Positions 10,168-19,588 are shown, counted from the first letter of the stretch. The stretch: 64,000 bases of DNA from an uncultured Saprospiraceae bacterium (GCA_937928045.1 CALFWO010000025.1:26670-90669); one strand, 5' to 3'. Numbers and translations are program-made. The notes: generated by a model from the letters alone, not told the origin.

Positions 10168-12231
10168 ATGAAATTCCATTTTCTGGTATTCTGGTTTTTG
10201 TCGCTTTCCTTTATTTCCTTTGCTTCGCCAAAGGACAGTCTATTGAATGAAATTGCTCACCTTTCAGACGATTCACTTTTATGTCAATCCTATATCAAGT
10301 TGTGCGAAGCTGTAATGTATGAAGCTATCGATACGGGCAACTATTTTGGCAATTTAGCTCTGGATTTGGCGAGGACGAATAAATTTCAGGAATTGGAATT
10401 GGAATCCTTGTACATGCTTGCTTTGACAAATTATGAAACCGGTAAATTTCCAAATGCCATAAAATATTATAATGAGCTTGTAGATCAATCAACAGTTTAT
10501 CGAGATACACTGTCTTTAGCTAAAGCAAAGAATGGATTAGGATTGATTCAATGGAAACTGCGAAGGAATGATCTCGCAATAAAATATTTTCATGAAGTAC
10601 ATAAATACTCGAAAATATTAAATAGTGATTTGCTATACAAAAAGGCATTGAACAACATTGGACTTATTAATGCAATTGAAAAAAGGTTTGATCAGGCCTT
10701 GATGTATTTTGACAAGCTTTACAAATTTGCTGAGGAGAAAGATGATAACAATGCATTTTTTCTAGCATTGATCAATAAGGCGCACATTCACTTAAATACA
10801 GAAAAATACGAACTAGCAGAAAAAGAACTACAAAGGTGTATTAAAATAGCCATTGCAGCAGATATTCCACCAGAAATATCGGTGACTTACACGCATTTCA
10901 GTTATCTCTACCACTCTACAAAGGAGTATAGTAAAGCATTAAAGAATTCAGAATTAGCTCTAGACTATGCAAATAGATTCAATTTGGAGGATTTGCAAAT
11001 TGAAAACATAAATATGAAGTCGAAGATTCTGTTGGCGATGAATCAATTCGAGGAATCAATATTCTGGTGTAAAAAAGGGATTCAAAAAGCCAAAGCGCTT
11101 CAATTAAGCAATCCTGAATTATATGAAACCTTAGCTGAATCATATAAGCGATTGAATAATTATGAAGCCGCCTATAAAGCTAAAACCGCGCTTCATGAAA
11201 TGAAAGATAGCATGTTTAGCTTGGAAAAAGATAAAGAGTTTGCCGCATTAGAAATAAGCTTCAATTCAGAACAAACCATAGCAGAAAATAAATTTCTAAT
11301 AGAAAAACAACAAAAACAAGCGGAAACGGCGGTACAAAAATCGATCATTATCGTAATGATAAGTGCAGTAATGATCTTATTACTGGCCCTTGCTACACAA
11401 TTATACTTTGCGCGAAGAAGGGAACGAACTGCCAAAATTGACTTAAAAAAAGAAGTTAAACGACAAACAGCAGAGATAAACAAAGCCAATCAAGAACTGC
11501 TCAGAACCAATCAAGAACTAAAAAGATTTGCATTTATAACTTCTCATGACTTAAAGGAACCTATTCGAAATATAGGTGGATTTATTTCATTAATTAAAAG
11601 AGGAAAAGGAAAAATAAGCCAAGAAACTACCGAAGAATATTTATCGTATATTGAAAAGAGTAATTATCAACTTAAGGAGCTTATCGACAGTATAATGTTC
11701 TATTCCAATATTGACACTGCGAGAAAGAGAGATCGAGAGCCAACAGACTTAAAAGACATCATAAAAGATGTCACTAGGTTATTGAGTAATCAGATTTTGA
11801 AGAAAAATTATAAGATTGAATTTGAAAATTTACCAATCATTAATTACTATCCATATGTACTTAAGATCGTATTGAAAAATCTAATTGAGAATGGTCTTAA
11901 ATATAATAAAAGTGAATGCCCCACCATTAAAATACGTGCAATCGAAGAAGGGAATATTGTTAAGTTATTTGTAAAAGATAATGGTATCGGAATTGACCCA
12001 AGATTTAATGAAAAAATATTTGAAATGTTCTCAAGACTCAATAGTCGAGATAAATATACTGGCAGTGGTATGGGGCTCGCCTTTTGCAAAAAGATCCTGA
12101 ATAAATATGATGGTCAAATAGCGGTGGATTTCGCAAAAGACAAATTTAATACTTCCGGTAGCCTATTCATTTTGACTTTGGACGCCGAAGTAATTCACGA
12201 TCCTATTGAATCCATTAATTTAGCTGGTTGA
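10168..12231 (+). CDS. TPR-containing sensor histidine kinase
   Basis: The 687-residue protein has a signal peptide (about 1-19) and a periplasmic array of tetratricopeptide repeats (about 40-350). One transmembrane helix (about 391-413) is followed by a coiled coil. The cytoplasmic kinase core has the H-box ITSHDLKEPIRN with phospho-acceptor His460, the N-box NLIENGLKYN from Asn571, G1 DNGIGID from Asp604 and G2 GSGMGLAF near 632. All catalytic motifs are intact. There is no receiver domain and no response regulator gene beside it, so it is an orphan sensor. TPR-type sensors are common in this phylum and are thought to detect protein or peptide partners in the periplasm; the signal is unknown. 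Confidence 0.93.
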   Translation: MKFHFLVFWFLSLSFISFASPKDSLLNEIAHLSDDSLLCQSYIKLCEAVMYEAIDTGNYFGNLALDLARTNKFQELELESLYMLALTNYETGKFPNAIKYYNELVDQSTVYRDTLSLAKAKNGLGLIQWKLRRNDLAIKYFHEVHKYSKILNSDLLYKKALNNIGLINAIEKRFDQALMYFDKLYKFAEEKDDNNAFFLALINKAHIHLNTEKYELAEKELQRCIKIAIAADIPPEISVTYTHFSYLYHSTKEYSKALKNSELALDYANRFNLEDLQIENINMKSKILLAMNQFEESIFWCKKGIQKAKALQLSNPELYETLAESYKRLNNYEAAYKAKTALHEMKDSMFSLEKDKEFAALEISFNSEQTIAENKFLIEKQQKQAETAVQKSIIIVMISAVMILLLALATQLYFARRRERTAKIDLKKEVKRQTAEINKANQELLRTNQELKRFAFITSHDLKEPIRNIGGFISLIKRGKGKISQETTEEYLSYIEKSNYQLKELIDSIMFYSNIDTARKRDREPTDLKDIIKDVTRLLSNQILKKNYKIEFENLPIINYYPYVLKIVLKNLIENGLKYNKSECPTIKIRAIEEGNIVKLFVKDNGIGIDPRFNEKIFEMFSRLNSRDKYTGSGMGLAFCKKILNKYDGQIAVDFAKDKFNTSGSLFILTLDAEVIHDPIESINLAG

Positions 12232-12412
12232 ATAATTCAACATTTTTTTTTCTAAACGCTTATCTAATTGTAAATACAACATCGAATCGAGTGATAAACC
12301 AAACGGCATGTTTTTAGCAAAATTAATTACCAGCAACAAAATTATGGTTAAAAAAATACTTAAACAGTAAAAGTTAATTATTTTTTTAATGCTTAGCGTT
12401 AGAATATAAAAG

Positions 12413-12452
12413 AAGGAGATGTCTCATTAGAACCCAGGCATCTCTTTTGGGT
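12413..12452 (+). terminator. Possible terminator after the histidine kinase
   Basis: The arms AAGGAGATG (12413-12421) and CATCTCTTT (12439-12447) can pair over nine bases with one G-U. The following tract is only moderately T-rich. A competing six-base stem (AACCCA/TGGGTT) overlaps it. It lies between genes that converge. Confidence 0.4.
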
Positions 12453-12489
12453 TTTCAATTCGACTAATCGCAATCGATAATTAAAAAAA

Positions 12490-14619
12490 CTACTGCAATA
12501 AATGTATGGCAGTAGAATATTGAATACCTTTTTCTGCCGTATGAAGTTCTAACCAATACAATCCATTAGGTTGAATTGACAAATCTAGCATGTTAATCAA
12601 GTTTCCACTTTGGACAACTTGACCGTTTACATTATAAATTCTATAAGTAAATTCTCCTGCAAGGTCATGCACAATTTGAATCAAACCACTTGACGGATTC
12701 GGATAAACTTCAAAATTCAATTCTTGTGGATCGTTAATACTCACAATAAAATCATCCCCATCACAATTCTCATCCACTCCGTTGCTTGGAATTTCAATGG
12801 CATCTGGATTTATATCTACGTTTGTATCATCACAATCTAAATCATTTTGCACGAACCCAGTAGGCTCTAAACAGGAAACCATTGAGCTGTCCATATCGCC
12901 ATAGCCGTCACCATCTAGATCCACAAAGAAAGTCATCAAATTGTTATTCGTTCCAGAAATAATATTTGTTGTTATTCCTAAGCTCGTATTAAAATATGAT
13001 CCGCTACCAGTATCCTCAAGTCTCACTGCCTTAACCATGTAATCGAATTGCATATTTGAAGCTACACAATTATCAATGAAAAAGTTTTCATTCGCCAATT
13101 CCGTAATTGGAACCCACTCTCCCCCTTCTGTTTTACGATAAACGATATACCCATGACTAGCATCAGGGCTACTGTCCCAATTTAATTCAATATCGCCTTG
13201 ATCAAAGGTAGCTATAAGATTTTCTGGACGTTTCACCGCGTGCAATCGCAATGTTGGATCTCCCATTAAAGCTATATGAGTAGCTCTTGCACTAAACCCT
13301 TGATTGAAAAAAGTACCACTAGCATTTTGAGATAATTTTGCACAATATCCTATATTCTTACCTAGCGCCATATCATAGAGTTGCCAAGCTGGTCTTCCTG
13401 CCCATCCATTGGTCAAAACATCTCCACTTCCTAAAGCTGCACGCATGAAATTATTCTGACTGTCCCAATCTCCAAAGTAACTTCCAAAATTTAATGTAAA
13501 TATTGTTTTGATCTCTTTCGCCGCCCAAAAATTTTGAGTAGTTCCAACTCCAGAACAACTTGTATAAGAACCTCCCCCAGCGGCATAGGAAAACAAATAT
13601 TTTTCGTTCTCAAGTTCAGCGTTATAATCTTGAACGGATACACTATCGCCTCCAAACAAAGTAGAAAAATTTCTCCAACCACTTTGTCCAAAACCTTCAT
13701 TCAAATTTCCAAAATTATTTTCTACCAAAGCTCTTCTGGGATATTCCTTATTTCCAACTTTGAAATCATGATTTTTCACAAGATATTGCCTTGTAAGTTC
13801 GATTTGACTTTCTGAGAAGGCAGGTAAGTTATAGAAATCTACTCTGCCGATTTCAATTTCAATATCCGAAGGAATGGTAGTTTGATCATATTTCCCGTCA
13901 TTGGGAATGTTTCTGTTTTGAACTCTTGCTGGTGTAACATTATTTACCGTAACATCAGTCCAATTCCCATCAATATCTCCATAAAAAGAATCTGCTGCCC
14001 AGGCACCTTGGTGGTTGGCGTGGCCATCATGAGCCGAATTTCCCGAATATGGTACCGGAATATGTCCCAACAAATAAAGGGCTTGTGATTTTTCATAGGT
14101 TGAATCATACCAATCTACTACGCTAGACTTAACAGCAGTTACTTCTTCAATTTGATTGACATGAATGGTATCTACTTTCCATCCATCCATTTGCAAATCT
14201 TGAATCATTTGATCCAATTCGGCTACTAATGGATCAACTAGTATATCATCTATTGCCACCAAACATCTTCCTCTTTGATGAACAATAGGTATTTCTACAC
14301 CTATTGTAATTATACCCCTTCCTGTATTATCTTTTCTTAAATGGTATATGCTTTTTTTTCCTATTTCTATTGGATCCAACTGATAAAAAGTCTCTGAACC
14401 ATTTAATGTTGCAATATCCGTTATTGAATAAGTGGAAGAGCTCTCACCCAAATAGTAATTCTCGGCGTTGTTATCAGCAATCCACTTTAAAGTTGGCTGA
14501 TTTGAAGAGGAGTCAAATTCCATCCAAACAGGAACTGACCTCGCCATATCTACAGGAATCTGTCCATTTAAAAAAAATGTAAATATTGAAAAAGTGAAAA
14601 TTAAAATTGATTTGGTCAT
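12490..14619 (-). CDS. T9SS-secreted protein with degenerate C25 (gingipain-like) fold, FnIII, metal-binding motif and sorting domain
   Basis: The 709-residue protein has a signal peptide (about 1-19). Residues about 110-470 show a gingipain/caspase-like layout: ALYLLGHIPVPYSG, then YAAGGGSYTS, IFTLNFGSYFGDWD and finally ALMGDPTLRLH, the 'GDPtL' hallmark of family C25. At the place where gingipains have the catalytic His (GHG), this protein has AAGGG, and where they have Cys it has NFGS, so it looks inactive. A fibronectin III-like domain follows (about 475-560). Next comes a 'DLDGDGYGD...CDDTNxxINPDAIE...DENCDGDD' metal-binding motif, then a type A T9SS sorting domain (about 635-709, starting VYPNPSSG). 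It is probably anchored on or released from the cell surface. The C25 assignment is by eye and is the least certain part. Confidence 0.8.
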   Translation of the reverse strand: MTKSILIFTFSIFTFFLNGQIPVDMARSVPVWMEFDSSSNQPTLKWIADNNAENYYLGESSSTYSITDIATLNGSETFYQLDPIEIGKKSIYHLRKDNTGRGIITIGVEIPIVHQRGRCLVAIDDILVDPLVAELDQMIQDLQMDGWKVDTIHVNQIEEVTAVKSSVVDWYDSTYEKSQALYLLGHIPVPYSGNSAHDGHANHQGAWAADSFYGDIDGNWTDVTVNNVTPARVQNRNIPNDGKYDQTTIPSDIEIEIGRVDFYNLPAFSESQIELTRQYLVKNHDFKVGNKEYPRRALVENNFGNLNEGFGQSGWRNFSTLFGGDSVSVQDYNAELENEKYLFSYAAGGGSYTSCSGVGTTQNFWAAKEIKTIFTLNFGSYFGDWDSQNNFMRAALGSGDVLTNGWAGRPAWQLYDMALGKNIGYCAKLSQNASGTFFNQGFSARATHIALMGDPTLRLHAVKRPENLIATFDQGDIELNWDSSPDASHGYIVYRKTEGGEWVPITELANENFFIDNCVASNMQFDYMVKAVRLEDTGSGSYFNTSLGITTNIISGTNNNLMTFFVDLDGDGYGDMDSSMVSCLEPTGFVQNDLDCDDTNVDINPDAIEIPSNGVDENCDGDDFIVSINDPQELNFEVYPNPSSGLIQIVHDLAGEFTYRIYNVNGQVVQSGNLINMLDLSIQPNGLYWLELHTAEKGIQYSTAIHLLQ

Positions 14620-14819
14620 TTGGGGAATATTATAAATTCAAAATATGCTTAAAAAGCAGAATATAATACAATGTGTAATATAGATTGCTTTATTTCCAAA
14701 AAGAAATATCAACAATAGAAAAATAATTTTATCAACATAGAATATTCTCAAAAGCAACCTTCTTTGCTTATTCTTCATCTTGTCCTTAGGAATTGAGCTT
14801 GGATCGAAAATATTTCAGC

Positions 14820-15269
14820 ATGAATACAAATTATGGCAACGCATTCTTTGGATTATCTTTTTTATTTCTCTCTACGATTGTTATTCTTATGATGAGAGAC
14901 TTAGCCCCCCCTACTTCTTATGATCACTCTTTGGGCATACATTCCTTAGATGATTATGAGTCATTAGTGGATCTCAAAATTTTCCCTACCAATAAAATCC
15001 CAGAAGAAGCACATAGAAGTATTGCAAATAGTCTACAATTTAATAATCAAAGAGATCTTATATCGGGAAGCATTGTAGAAGTTCAAACTTATCTAAGCTA
15101 TCAAGAACAGCTTCTCTTCTTACAACTACTTTTTGGAGCAAAGGTCAATTTAATTTCTGAAAACTACGGAGATAATATGAGCAATAGTTCCGCTATATTA
15201 ACCAATAATACCGCCCTATATTTAGTAACAGAGATAAACGGAAAATTTCAAGTATTAACCGGGGTTTGA
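14820..15269 (+). CDS. Small hypothetical protein with N-terminal transmembrane segment
   Basis: From ATG at 14820 this is 149 residues; a TTG nine codons upstream is possible but less likely. A hydrophobic helix at about residues 7-26 (FFGLSFLFLSTIVILMM) is an anchor or uncleaved signal. The rest is a soluble domain of about 115 residues with no motif I recognise. It includes a conserved-looking hydrophobic run (LLFLQLLFGAKVNLI) and a C-terminal strand pair (ALYLVTEINGKFQVL). It is monocistronic, about 200 bases from each neighbour. I cannot suggest a function. Confidence 0.6.
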   Translation: MNTNYGNAFFGLSFLFLSTIVILMMRDLAPPTSYDHSLGIHSLDDYESLVDLKIFPTNKIPEEAHRSIANSLQFNNQRDLISGSIVEVQTYLSYQEQLLFLQLLFGAKVNLISENYGDNMSNSSAILTNNTALYLVTEINGKFQVLTGV

Positions 15270-15477
15270 TCACCTTCCACTTTTCTCCAGAAAATTTCAA
15301 GAATTCGAATTGATATTATTTCCAACCGTTTAACGAATATACTCATTCGGAATTGTGATCAATTTAAGAACTAATTTCTTGTAAATAACCCTTTCAAACA
15401 TTAAACTATAAATACGCTTTATTCATTGTTCTTCATCCATTCAAAAGGTTATATATTAGCAGCATCAATATAACTGA

Positions 15478-16680
15478 ATGCTGAAATACGATTTCGATCA
15501 GATCATCGATCGCAAAAACACCAATGCGATGTCGCTTTGCGGATATCGAGGTTACCTCTTTGATCCAAATGAAGACTTGTCTGGCAAATATCCAGAGGAA
15601 GATTTTATTCCCATGTGGGTAGCTGATATGGAATTTGCCATCGCTCCAGAGATTATCCAAGCAATGAAAGAGCGATTAGCACATCCCTTACTCGGTTACA
15701 CTATGGTCGCTGATCCTGCTTATCCCCTGGCATTTCAAACTTGGTGTCAATCTCGCTACAATTGGAAATTTGAATCGGAACATTTGGTTTATGCCAAAGG
15801 TGTCATTCCAGCGCTCTTTAGTTTAATCGGTTCCATTTGCAAGTCAGATGAAAAAGTACTGATAGTAACACCATCTTATGCTTTTTTCAAACACGGTGCA
15901 GACTATAATGGAATCGAATTAATTTGCTCAAATTTAATTTATGATGATGGAAGTTTCCGAATGGATTTTGATGACATCGCTGAAAAAGCAGCCGATGAAA
16001 AATGCGTTCTAGGGATTTTTTGTAGCCCTCACAATCCTACTGGAAAAGTTTGGTCCGAAGTTGAATTAAAAGAATTAGGAGAAATATGTTTAGGAAATAA
16101 CTTGACCATTATTTCCGATGAAATTCATTGTGATTTATTGAGAAGTGAGCAAACTTTTTGCCCCATGGCAAAATTATTTCCTTCCTCCGATCGCATTATT
16201 ACTTGTATGGCTCCGAGCAAAACTTTTAATTTAGCAGGGAACATGTTTGCCAATATCATTATTCCAAACGAAGAATTGAGAAATGAATATAAGTCTAGAA
16301 ATTTACCTGTGGAAAATCCACTGAGTATCGTTGCAGCACAAGCTGCCTATGAAAAAGGAGCCGATTGGCTAAATAATTTGACCAGCTATCTTGATCAAAA
16401 TTTTAAACATTTAAATGAGCAACTTTCCAAACACTTACCAAAGGCTAAATTCAAAATTCCCGATGCTACTTACTTAGCATGGATTGATGTCAGCGCTTAT
16501 TTTTCGGATGAAGAAAATCTAACGCTATTCTTTGCCAAAAATGCAGGAGTTTTGCTAGAAGGGGGCGACATGTTTGTCGACAATGCTCATGGATTTATAA
16601 GACTTAATTTAGCTGCACCACGCCAGCAATTGGCAATTGGAATACAACGAATTATTGAAGCCATCTTGGAAAGGGCATAA
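15478..16680 (+). CDS. MalY/PatB-family PLP-dependent C-S lyase / aminotransferase
   Basis: The 400-residue fold-type I PLP enzyme has the MalY/PatB N-terminal signature FIPMWVADMEFAIAPEI (about 42-58), YTMVADPAYP, and FCSPHNPTGKVW (about 180-191) for cofactor binding. ISDEIHCDL holds the PLP-pairing Asp, and the Schiff-base lysine is Lys248 in APSKTFNLAG. A late Arg (GFIRLNLAAPRQ) binds the substrate carboxylate. Members cleave cystathionine or cysteine conjugates to pyruvate, ammonia and a thiol (cystathionine beta-lyase activity). It probably acts in methionine synthesis or cysteine turnover, but no sulphur gene is adjacent. Malate:quinone oxidoreductase follows 48 bases downstream on the same strand. 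Confidence 0.9.
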   Translation: MLKYDFDQIIDRKNTNAMSLCGYRGYLFDPNEDLSGKYPEEDFIPMWVADMEFAIAPEIIQAMKERLAHPLLGYTMVADPAYPLAFQTWCQSRYNWKFESEHLVYAKGVIPALFSLIGSICKSDEKVLIVTPSYAFFKHGADYNGIELICSNLIYDDGSFRMDFDDIAEKAADEKCVLGIFCSPHNPTGKVWSEVELKELGEICLGNNLTIISDEIHCDLLRSEQTFCPMAKLFPSSDRIITCMAPSKTFNLAGNMFANIIIPNEELRNEYKSRNLPVENPLSIVAAQAAYEKGADWLNNLTSYLDQNFKHLNEQLSKHLPKAKFKIPDATYLAWIDVSAYFSDEENLTLFFAKNAGVLLEGGDMFVDNAHGFIRLNLAAPRQQLAIGIQRIIEAILERA

Positions 16681-16728
16681 GGTAATATTTACTATTAAAG
16701 TTGTTGAAAAAATACTGATATTCAAAAT

Positions 16729-18213
16729 ATGAACAATCAAAAACACTATGTTTTAATAGGCGCAGGAATTATGAGCGCCACCCTGGGAGTACTTCTAAAA
16801 AAATTAATGCCGAATTGCAAATTATCCATATTTGAACGGCTCAATAAAGTTGGAGCCGAATCATCGGATGCTTGGAACAATGCCGGTACTGGCCACTCTG
16901 CTTTTTGTGAATTAAATTATACACCACTTAAAGAAAATGGAGAAGTTGACATTACTAAAGCACTAAAGATTTCTCAAGCATTTGAAGAGTCGAAGCAATT
17001 ATGGGCTTACCTTAAAAATGAAGGCAATCTCAAATCAGAATCCGCCTTCATTAACGACATCGATCACATGAGCTTTGTTTGGGGACAAGAAAATATTGCC
17101 TTCTTACAAAAACGACATCGGGCATTAACTAAATATGCCATGTTCGAAGATATGCTTTACAGTGAGGACTTCAAACAAATTGGGGAGTGGGCACCCTTAA
17201 TGATGAAAGGCCGAAATACCAAAGAAGAGATTGCTGTGACAAGAATGGCCATTGGTACAGATGTAAATTTTGGAGCCATAACAAGAGGTATGATTCAATA
17301 TTTAGAAACATGCCCAGGTGTTGAAGTTCTTTTAGGTCATCAAGTAGAAGATTTATGGCAAGAACCAAATGGCAATTGGCGAGTGGAAGTGACTGATCTT
17401 GATAACGATAAAGAAAAGGAAGTCGAAAGCGACTTTGTATTTATTGGCGCTGGAGGCGGTGCGTTAAAATTGTTAGAGAAATCAGATATTCCAGAAGGTC
17501 GTGGTTATGGCGGATTTCCAGTAAGCGGTCAATTTTTAAAATGTAATAATCCGGATGTCGTTACCCAACATGAGGCCAAAGTATATGGAAAGGCGGCACA
17601 TGGTTCTCCTCCGATGTCGGTTCCGCATTTGGACACTCGAATGTTGGACGGTCAGCGCTCGCTACTTTTTGGGCCTTATGCCGGCTTTTCGACCAAGTTT
17701 TTGAAAAATGGATCCTATATGGATCTTCCGCTTTCTATAGAAGCGCATAATATTTGGCCGATGGTTTCTGCTGGTCTTCAGAACATTGGGCTTACAAAAT
17801 ATCTGATAGAGCAGGTTTTCCAATCTCCAGAGGATCGATTTATTGCACTGCAAGCCTATTATCCAGAAGCGAAATTCGAAGATTGGAAACTTATCACTGC
17901 TGGTCAGCGAGTTCAAATTATCAAAAAGGATGAAGAAGACGGCGGAAAACTTCAATTCGGGACAGAGATCGTCAGTAGCGCTGACAACAAGCTTGCAGCC
18001 TTGTTGGGAGCCTCTCCAGGCGCCTCCACTTCAGTAACTATTATGCTTAATGTCCTCAAGAAATGTTTTCCTCTGGAGATGGAATCTAACAACTGGCAAA
18101 GTGTTTTAACAGAGATGATTCCAAGCTTTGGACAATCTTTAATTGAGGATGGTGCCCTGTGTTTGAAGATGAGAAAATACTCCACCGAAGTGTTGAAATT
18201 GTCGGATTTTTAG
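16729..18213 (+). CDS. mqo: Malate:quinone oxidoreductase
   Basis: The 494-residue FAD enzyme is of normal Mqo length. The dinucleotide-binding motif is LIGAGIMSATLG (about 8-19), followed by SIFERL and the Mqo-specific SSDAWNNAGTGHSAFCELNYT (split here as SSDAWNNAG and TGHSAFCELNYT). FVFIGAGGGAL, RGYGGFPVSGQFL and the C-terminal LGASPGASTSVTIM are all diagnostic. The protein is peripheral on the inner membrane face and passes electrons from malate to the quinone pool, replacing or complementing NAD-dependent malate dehydrogenase in the TCA cycle. It may be cotranscribed with the preceding PLP enzyme (48-base gap). A 310-base gap follows. Confidence 0.97.
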   Translation: MNNQKHYVLIGAGIMSATLGVLLKKLMPNCKLSIFERLNKVGAESSDAWNNAGTGHSAFCELNYTPLKENGEVDITKALKISQAFEESKQLWAYLKNEGNLKSESAFINDIDHMSFVWGQENIAFLQKRHRALTKYAMFEDMLYSEDFKQIGEWAPLMMKGRNTKEEIAVTRMAIGTDVNFGAITRGMIQYLETCPGVEVLLGHQVEDLWQEPNGNWRVEVTDLDNDKEKEVESDFVFIGAGGGALKLLEKSDIPEGRGYGGFPVSGQFLKCNNPDVVTQHEAKVYGKAAHGSPPMSVPHLDTRMLDGQRSLLFGPYAGFSTKFLKNGSYMDLPLSIEAHNIWPMVSAGLQNIGLTKYLIEQVFQSPEDRFIALQAYYPEAKFEDWKLITAGQRVQIIKKDEEDGGKLQFGTEIVSSADNKLAALLGASPGASTSVTIMLNVLKKCFPLEMESNNWQSVLTEMIPSFGQSLIEDGALCLKMRKYSTEVLKLSDF

Positions 18214-18394
18214 AAGAATTAAAGGATTTTAGGAAAAAACTTGTATCATTTAATGCTTTAAGAAATATTCTTTTTGTAGGCCAAAACTCAATGGTCATAA
18301 GCATTTCAGTCGAATTTTCAAAAATATTCTTTAATTTTTTTGTGACAAATTGCTTCAAATTCCGTCCTAACCACACATATGATCATTATTAATG

Positions 18395-18402
18395 TATCTT
18401 TG
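18395..18402 (+). promoter_or_regulatory. -7 promoter element of the RRM RNA-binding protein gene
   Basis: TATCTTTG is a perfect match to the Bacteroidota -7 consensus TAnnTTTG. No good -33 TTG is seen 19-21 bases upstream. Use of this element gives a leader of about 118 bases, far longer than for other genes here. Confidence 0.55.
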
Positions 18403-18491
18403 TATTGAAATTTTAAGTTCTCAGGTTTTTTTCAACCTTTCTGTTTGCATCTTCCTCCCTTAGTTTTTCACCCAACATTATTTTTTTACTA

Positions 18492-18510
18492 ATTCCGATT
18501 TAATCGGGAT
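18492..18510 (+). promoter_or_regulatory. Leader hairpin just upstream of the RRM start codon
   Basis: ATTCCGAT (18492-18499) pairs with ATCGGGAT (18503-18510) over eight bases with one G-U, around a three-base loop. It ends 13 bases before the ATG, where it could affect ribosome access. A second small stem, AGGTT/AACCT, lies at 18423-18438. A temperature-responsive role is a guess from the family. Confidence 0.4.
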
Positions 18511-18523
18511 ATCACTTTTTATT

Positions 18524-18871
18524 ATGAATATTTTTGTTGCAAAATTAAACTTCGACACAAGAGAGTCGGATTTGCAAAACGCATTTGAGCAATTTGGAGC
18601 TGTTGATTCTGTAAAGATCATCATGGACAAATTCTCTGGAAAATCTAAAGGATTTGGCTTTGTTGAAATGCCAAACGATGAAGAAGCACAAGCTGCAATC
18701 GATGATTTGAATGACCAAGAATTCGACGGTCGTACAATCGTTGTTAAAAAAGCTGAACCTCGTGAGAACAGAGGTGGTGGTGGATTCAACCGCGGAGGCG
18801 GAGGTGGTGGTTACAACCGCGGAGGCGGAGGTGGCGGCTTCAACCGTGGAGGTGGTGACCGTAGATATTAA
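18524..18871 (+). CDS. RRM-domain RNA-binding protein with RGG-like glycine tail
   Basis: The 115-residue protein has one RNA recognition motif (about 2-77) with RNP2 IFVAKL (3-8) and RNP1 KGFGFVEM (42-49), both with the aromatic residues that stack on RNA. The tail (about 80-115) is RGG-like: three copies of [FY]NRGGG(GGG) ending DRRY. This is the cyanobacterial/Bacteroidota type of small RRM protein, thought to act as an RNA chaperone in cold adaptation, a role filled by CspA elsewhere. The gene is monocistronic, with its own promoter, a long structured leader and a strong terminator, consistent with high, post-transcriptionally controlled expression. Confidence 0.95.
   Translation: MNIFVAKLNFDTRESDLQNAFEQFGAVDSVKIIMDKFSGKSKGFGFVEMPNDEEAQAAIDDLNDQEFDGRTIVVKKAEPRENRGGGGFNRGGGGGGYNRGGGGGGFNRGGGDRRY
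18785..18856 (+). repeat. 27-base coding tandem repeat in the RRM gene
   Basis: Two near-identical 27-base units (18785-18811 and 18812-18838) and a partial third encode [FY]NRGGGGGG. The units differ mostly at third positions, so the repeat is old enough to have drifted, or is under selection at the protein level. Copy number could vary between strains by slippage. Confidence 0.8.
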
Positions 18872-18913
18872 AAATTAGCGCATTTATTGCGTAAATTAAT
18901 ATACGACATTACA

Positions 18914-18946
18914 ACGCTCTTTGGCCTCGGTCAAAGGGCGTTTTTT
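18914..18946 (+). terminator. Intrinsic terminator of the RRM gene
   Basis: ACGCTCTTTGG (18914-18924) pairs with TCAAAGGGCGT (18931-18941), with two G-U pairs, around a CCTCGG loop, and runs directly into six T residues. Confidence 0.85.
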
Positions 18947-18983
18947 AATTAAAATTCCTTCGCCAAAACTTGTTTCAAGACGC

Positions 18984-19013
18984 TTGAAAACATTTAGAAT
19001 AATATTACTTTTG
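18984..19013 (+). promoter_or_regulatory. Consensus promoter for the cyclophilin gene
   Basis: TTG (18984-18986), 19 bases, then TACTTTTG (19006-19013): an exact match to the Bacteroidota consensus. The start site would be near 19017, giving an 11-base leader. Confidence 0.75.
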
Positions 19014-19027
19014 CCTCAAAAATTAAT

Positions 19028-19528
19028 ATGAACGCACGGGATAAAATAGATTTGGCAGAGATCCAGCTGTCAATGGAAAACGCAAGTTACGATGCTGATT
19101 TGAATGTTTGTATCAAAACCAGTAAAGGAGATATCAACCTTACTTTGTTTGCTACGAAAACACCAAAAACTGTTACCAACTTTATAGAATTGGCTAAAAA
19201 AGGCTATTACGATGGGCTTATTTTTCATCGTGTCATTCCTGACTTTATGATCCAAGGTGGATGTCCAGATGGAAGAGGAAGCGGTGGACCAGGATATCAG
19301 TTTGCAGATGAATTTGATCCTAGCTTGACTCATGATGGCCCGGGTGTTTTATCTATGGCGAATGCCGGACCTGGAACCAATGGGAGCCAGTTTTTCATTA
19401 CACACGTCGAAACAGCATGGTTGGACGGAAAACATACAGTATTTGGAAAAGTAAAATCTGAAGCCGATCAAACTGTTGTAAATGACATCCGAATGGGCGA
19501 TTCTATCAATGCAATTACGGTAGGATAA
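19028..19528 (+). CDS. Cyclophilin-type peptidyl-prolyl cis-trans isomerase
   Basis: The 166-residue protein has the single-domain bacterial cyclophilin layout. [11 protein letters not shown] opens the barrel, and [13 protein letters not shown] (about 76-88) carries the catalytic Arg. [21 protein letters not shown] and [12 protein letters not shown] (given as two separate motifs) complete the active site. There is no signal peptide, so it is a cytosolic folding helper. The start at 19028 sits behind a consensus promoter; an in-frame ATG at 19073 would shorten the protein by 15 residues without touching the domain. The gene has its own terminator and is monocistronic. Confidence 0.95.
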   Translation: MNARDKIDLAEIQLSMENASYDADLNVCIKTSKGDINLTLFATKTPKTVTNFIELAKKGYYDGLIFHRVIPDFMIQGGCPDGRGSGGPGYQFADEFDPSLTHDGPGVLSMANAGPGTNGSQFFITHVETAWLDGKHTVFGKVKSEADQTVVNDIRMGDSINAITVG

Positions 19529-19548
19529 ATTTACCTTTAGATCAACTC

Positions 19549-19588
19549 AAAAGCATCAATGAAGTAATTTTTCATTGATGCTTTTTGA
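19549..19588 (+). terminator. Intrinsic terminator of the cyclophilin gene
   Basis: AAAGCATCAATGAA (19550-19563) pairs perfectly with TTCATTGATGCTTT (19571-19584), followed by further T residues. Confidence 0.85.

Larger units (their letters stand above)
18214..18523 (+). other. Intergenic region: promoter and long leader of the RRM gene
   Basis: The first 180 bases hold no gene I trust. The second half holds a perfect -7 box and then a leader of about 118 bases that is pyrimidine-rich and contains two short hairpins; these are listed separately. Confidence 0.6.

Noticed and set aside
18159..18392. Plus-strand frame of 77 codons overlapping the end of mqo
   Set aside because: It overlaps the conserved mqo C-terminus and continues into AT-rich intergenic DNA with no recognisable motif.
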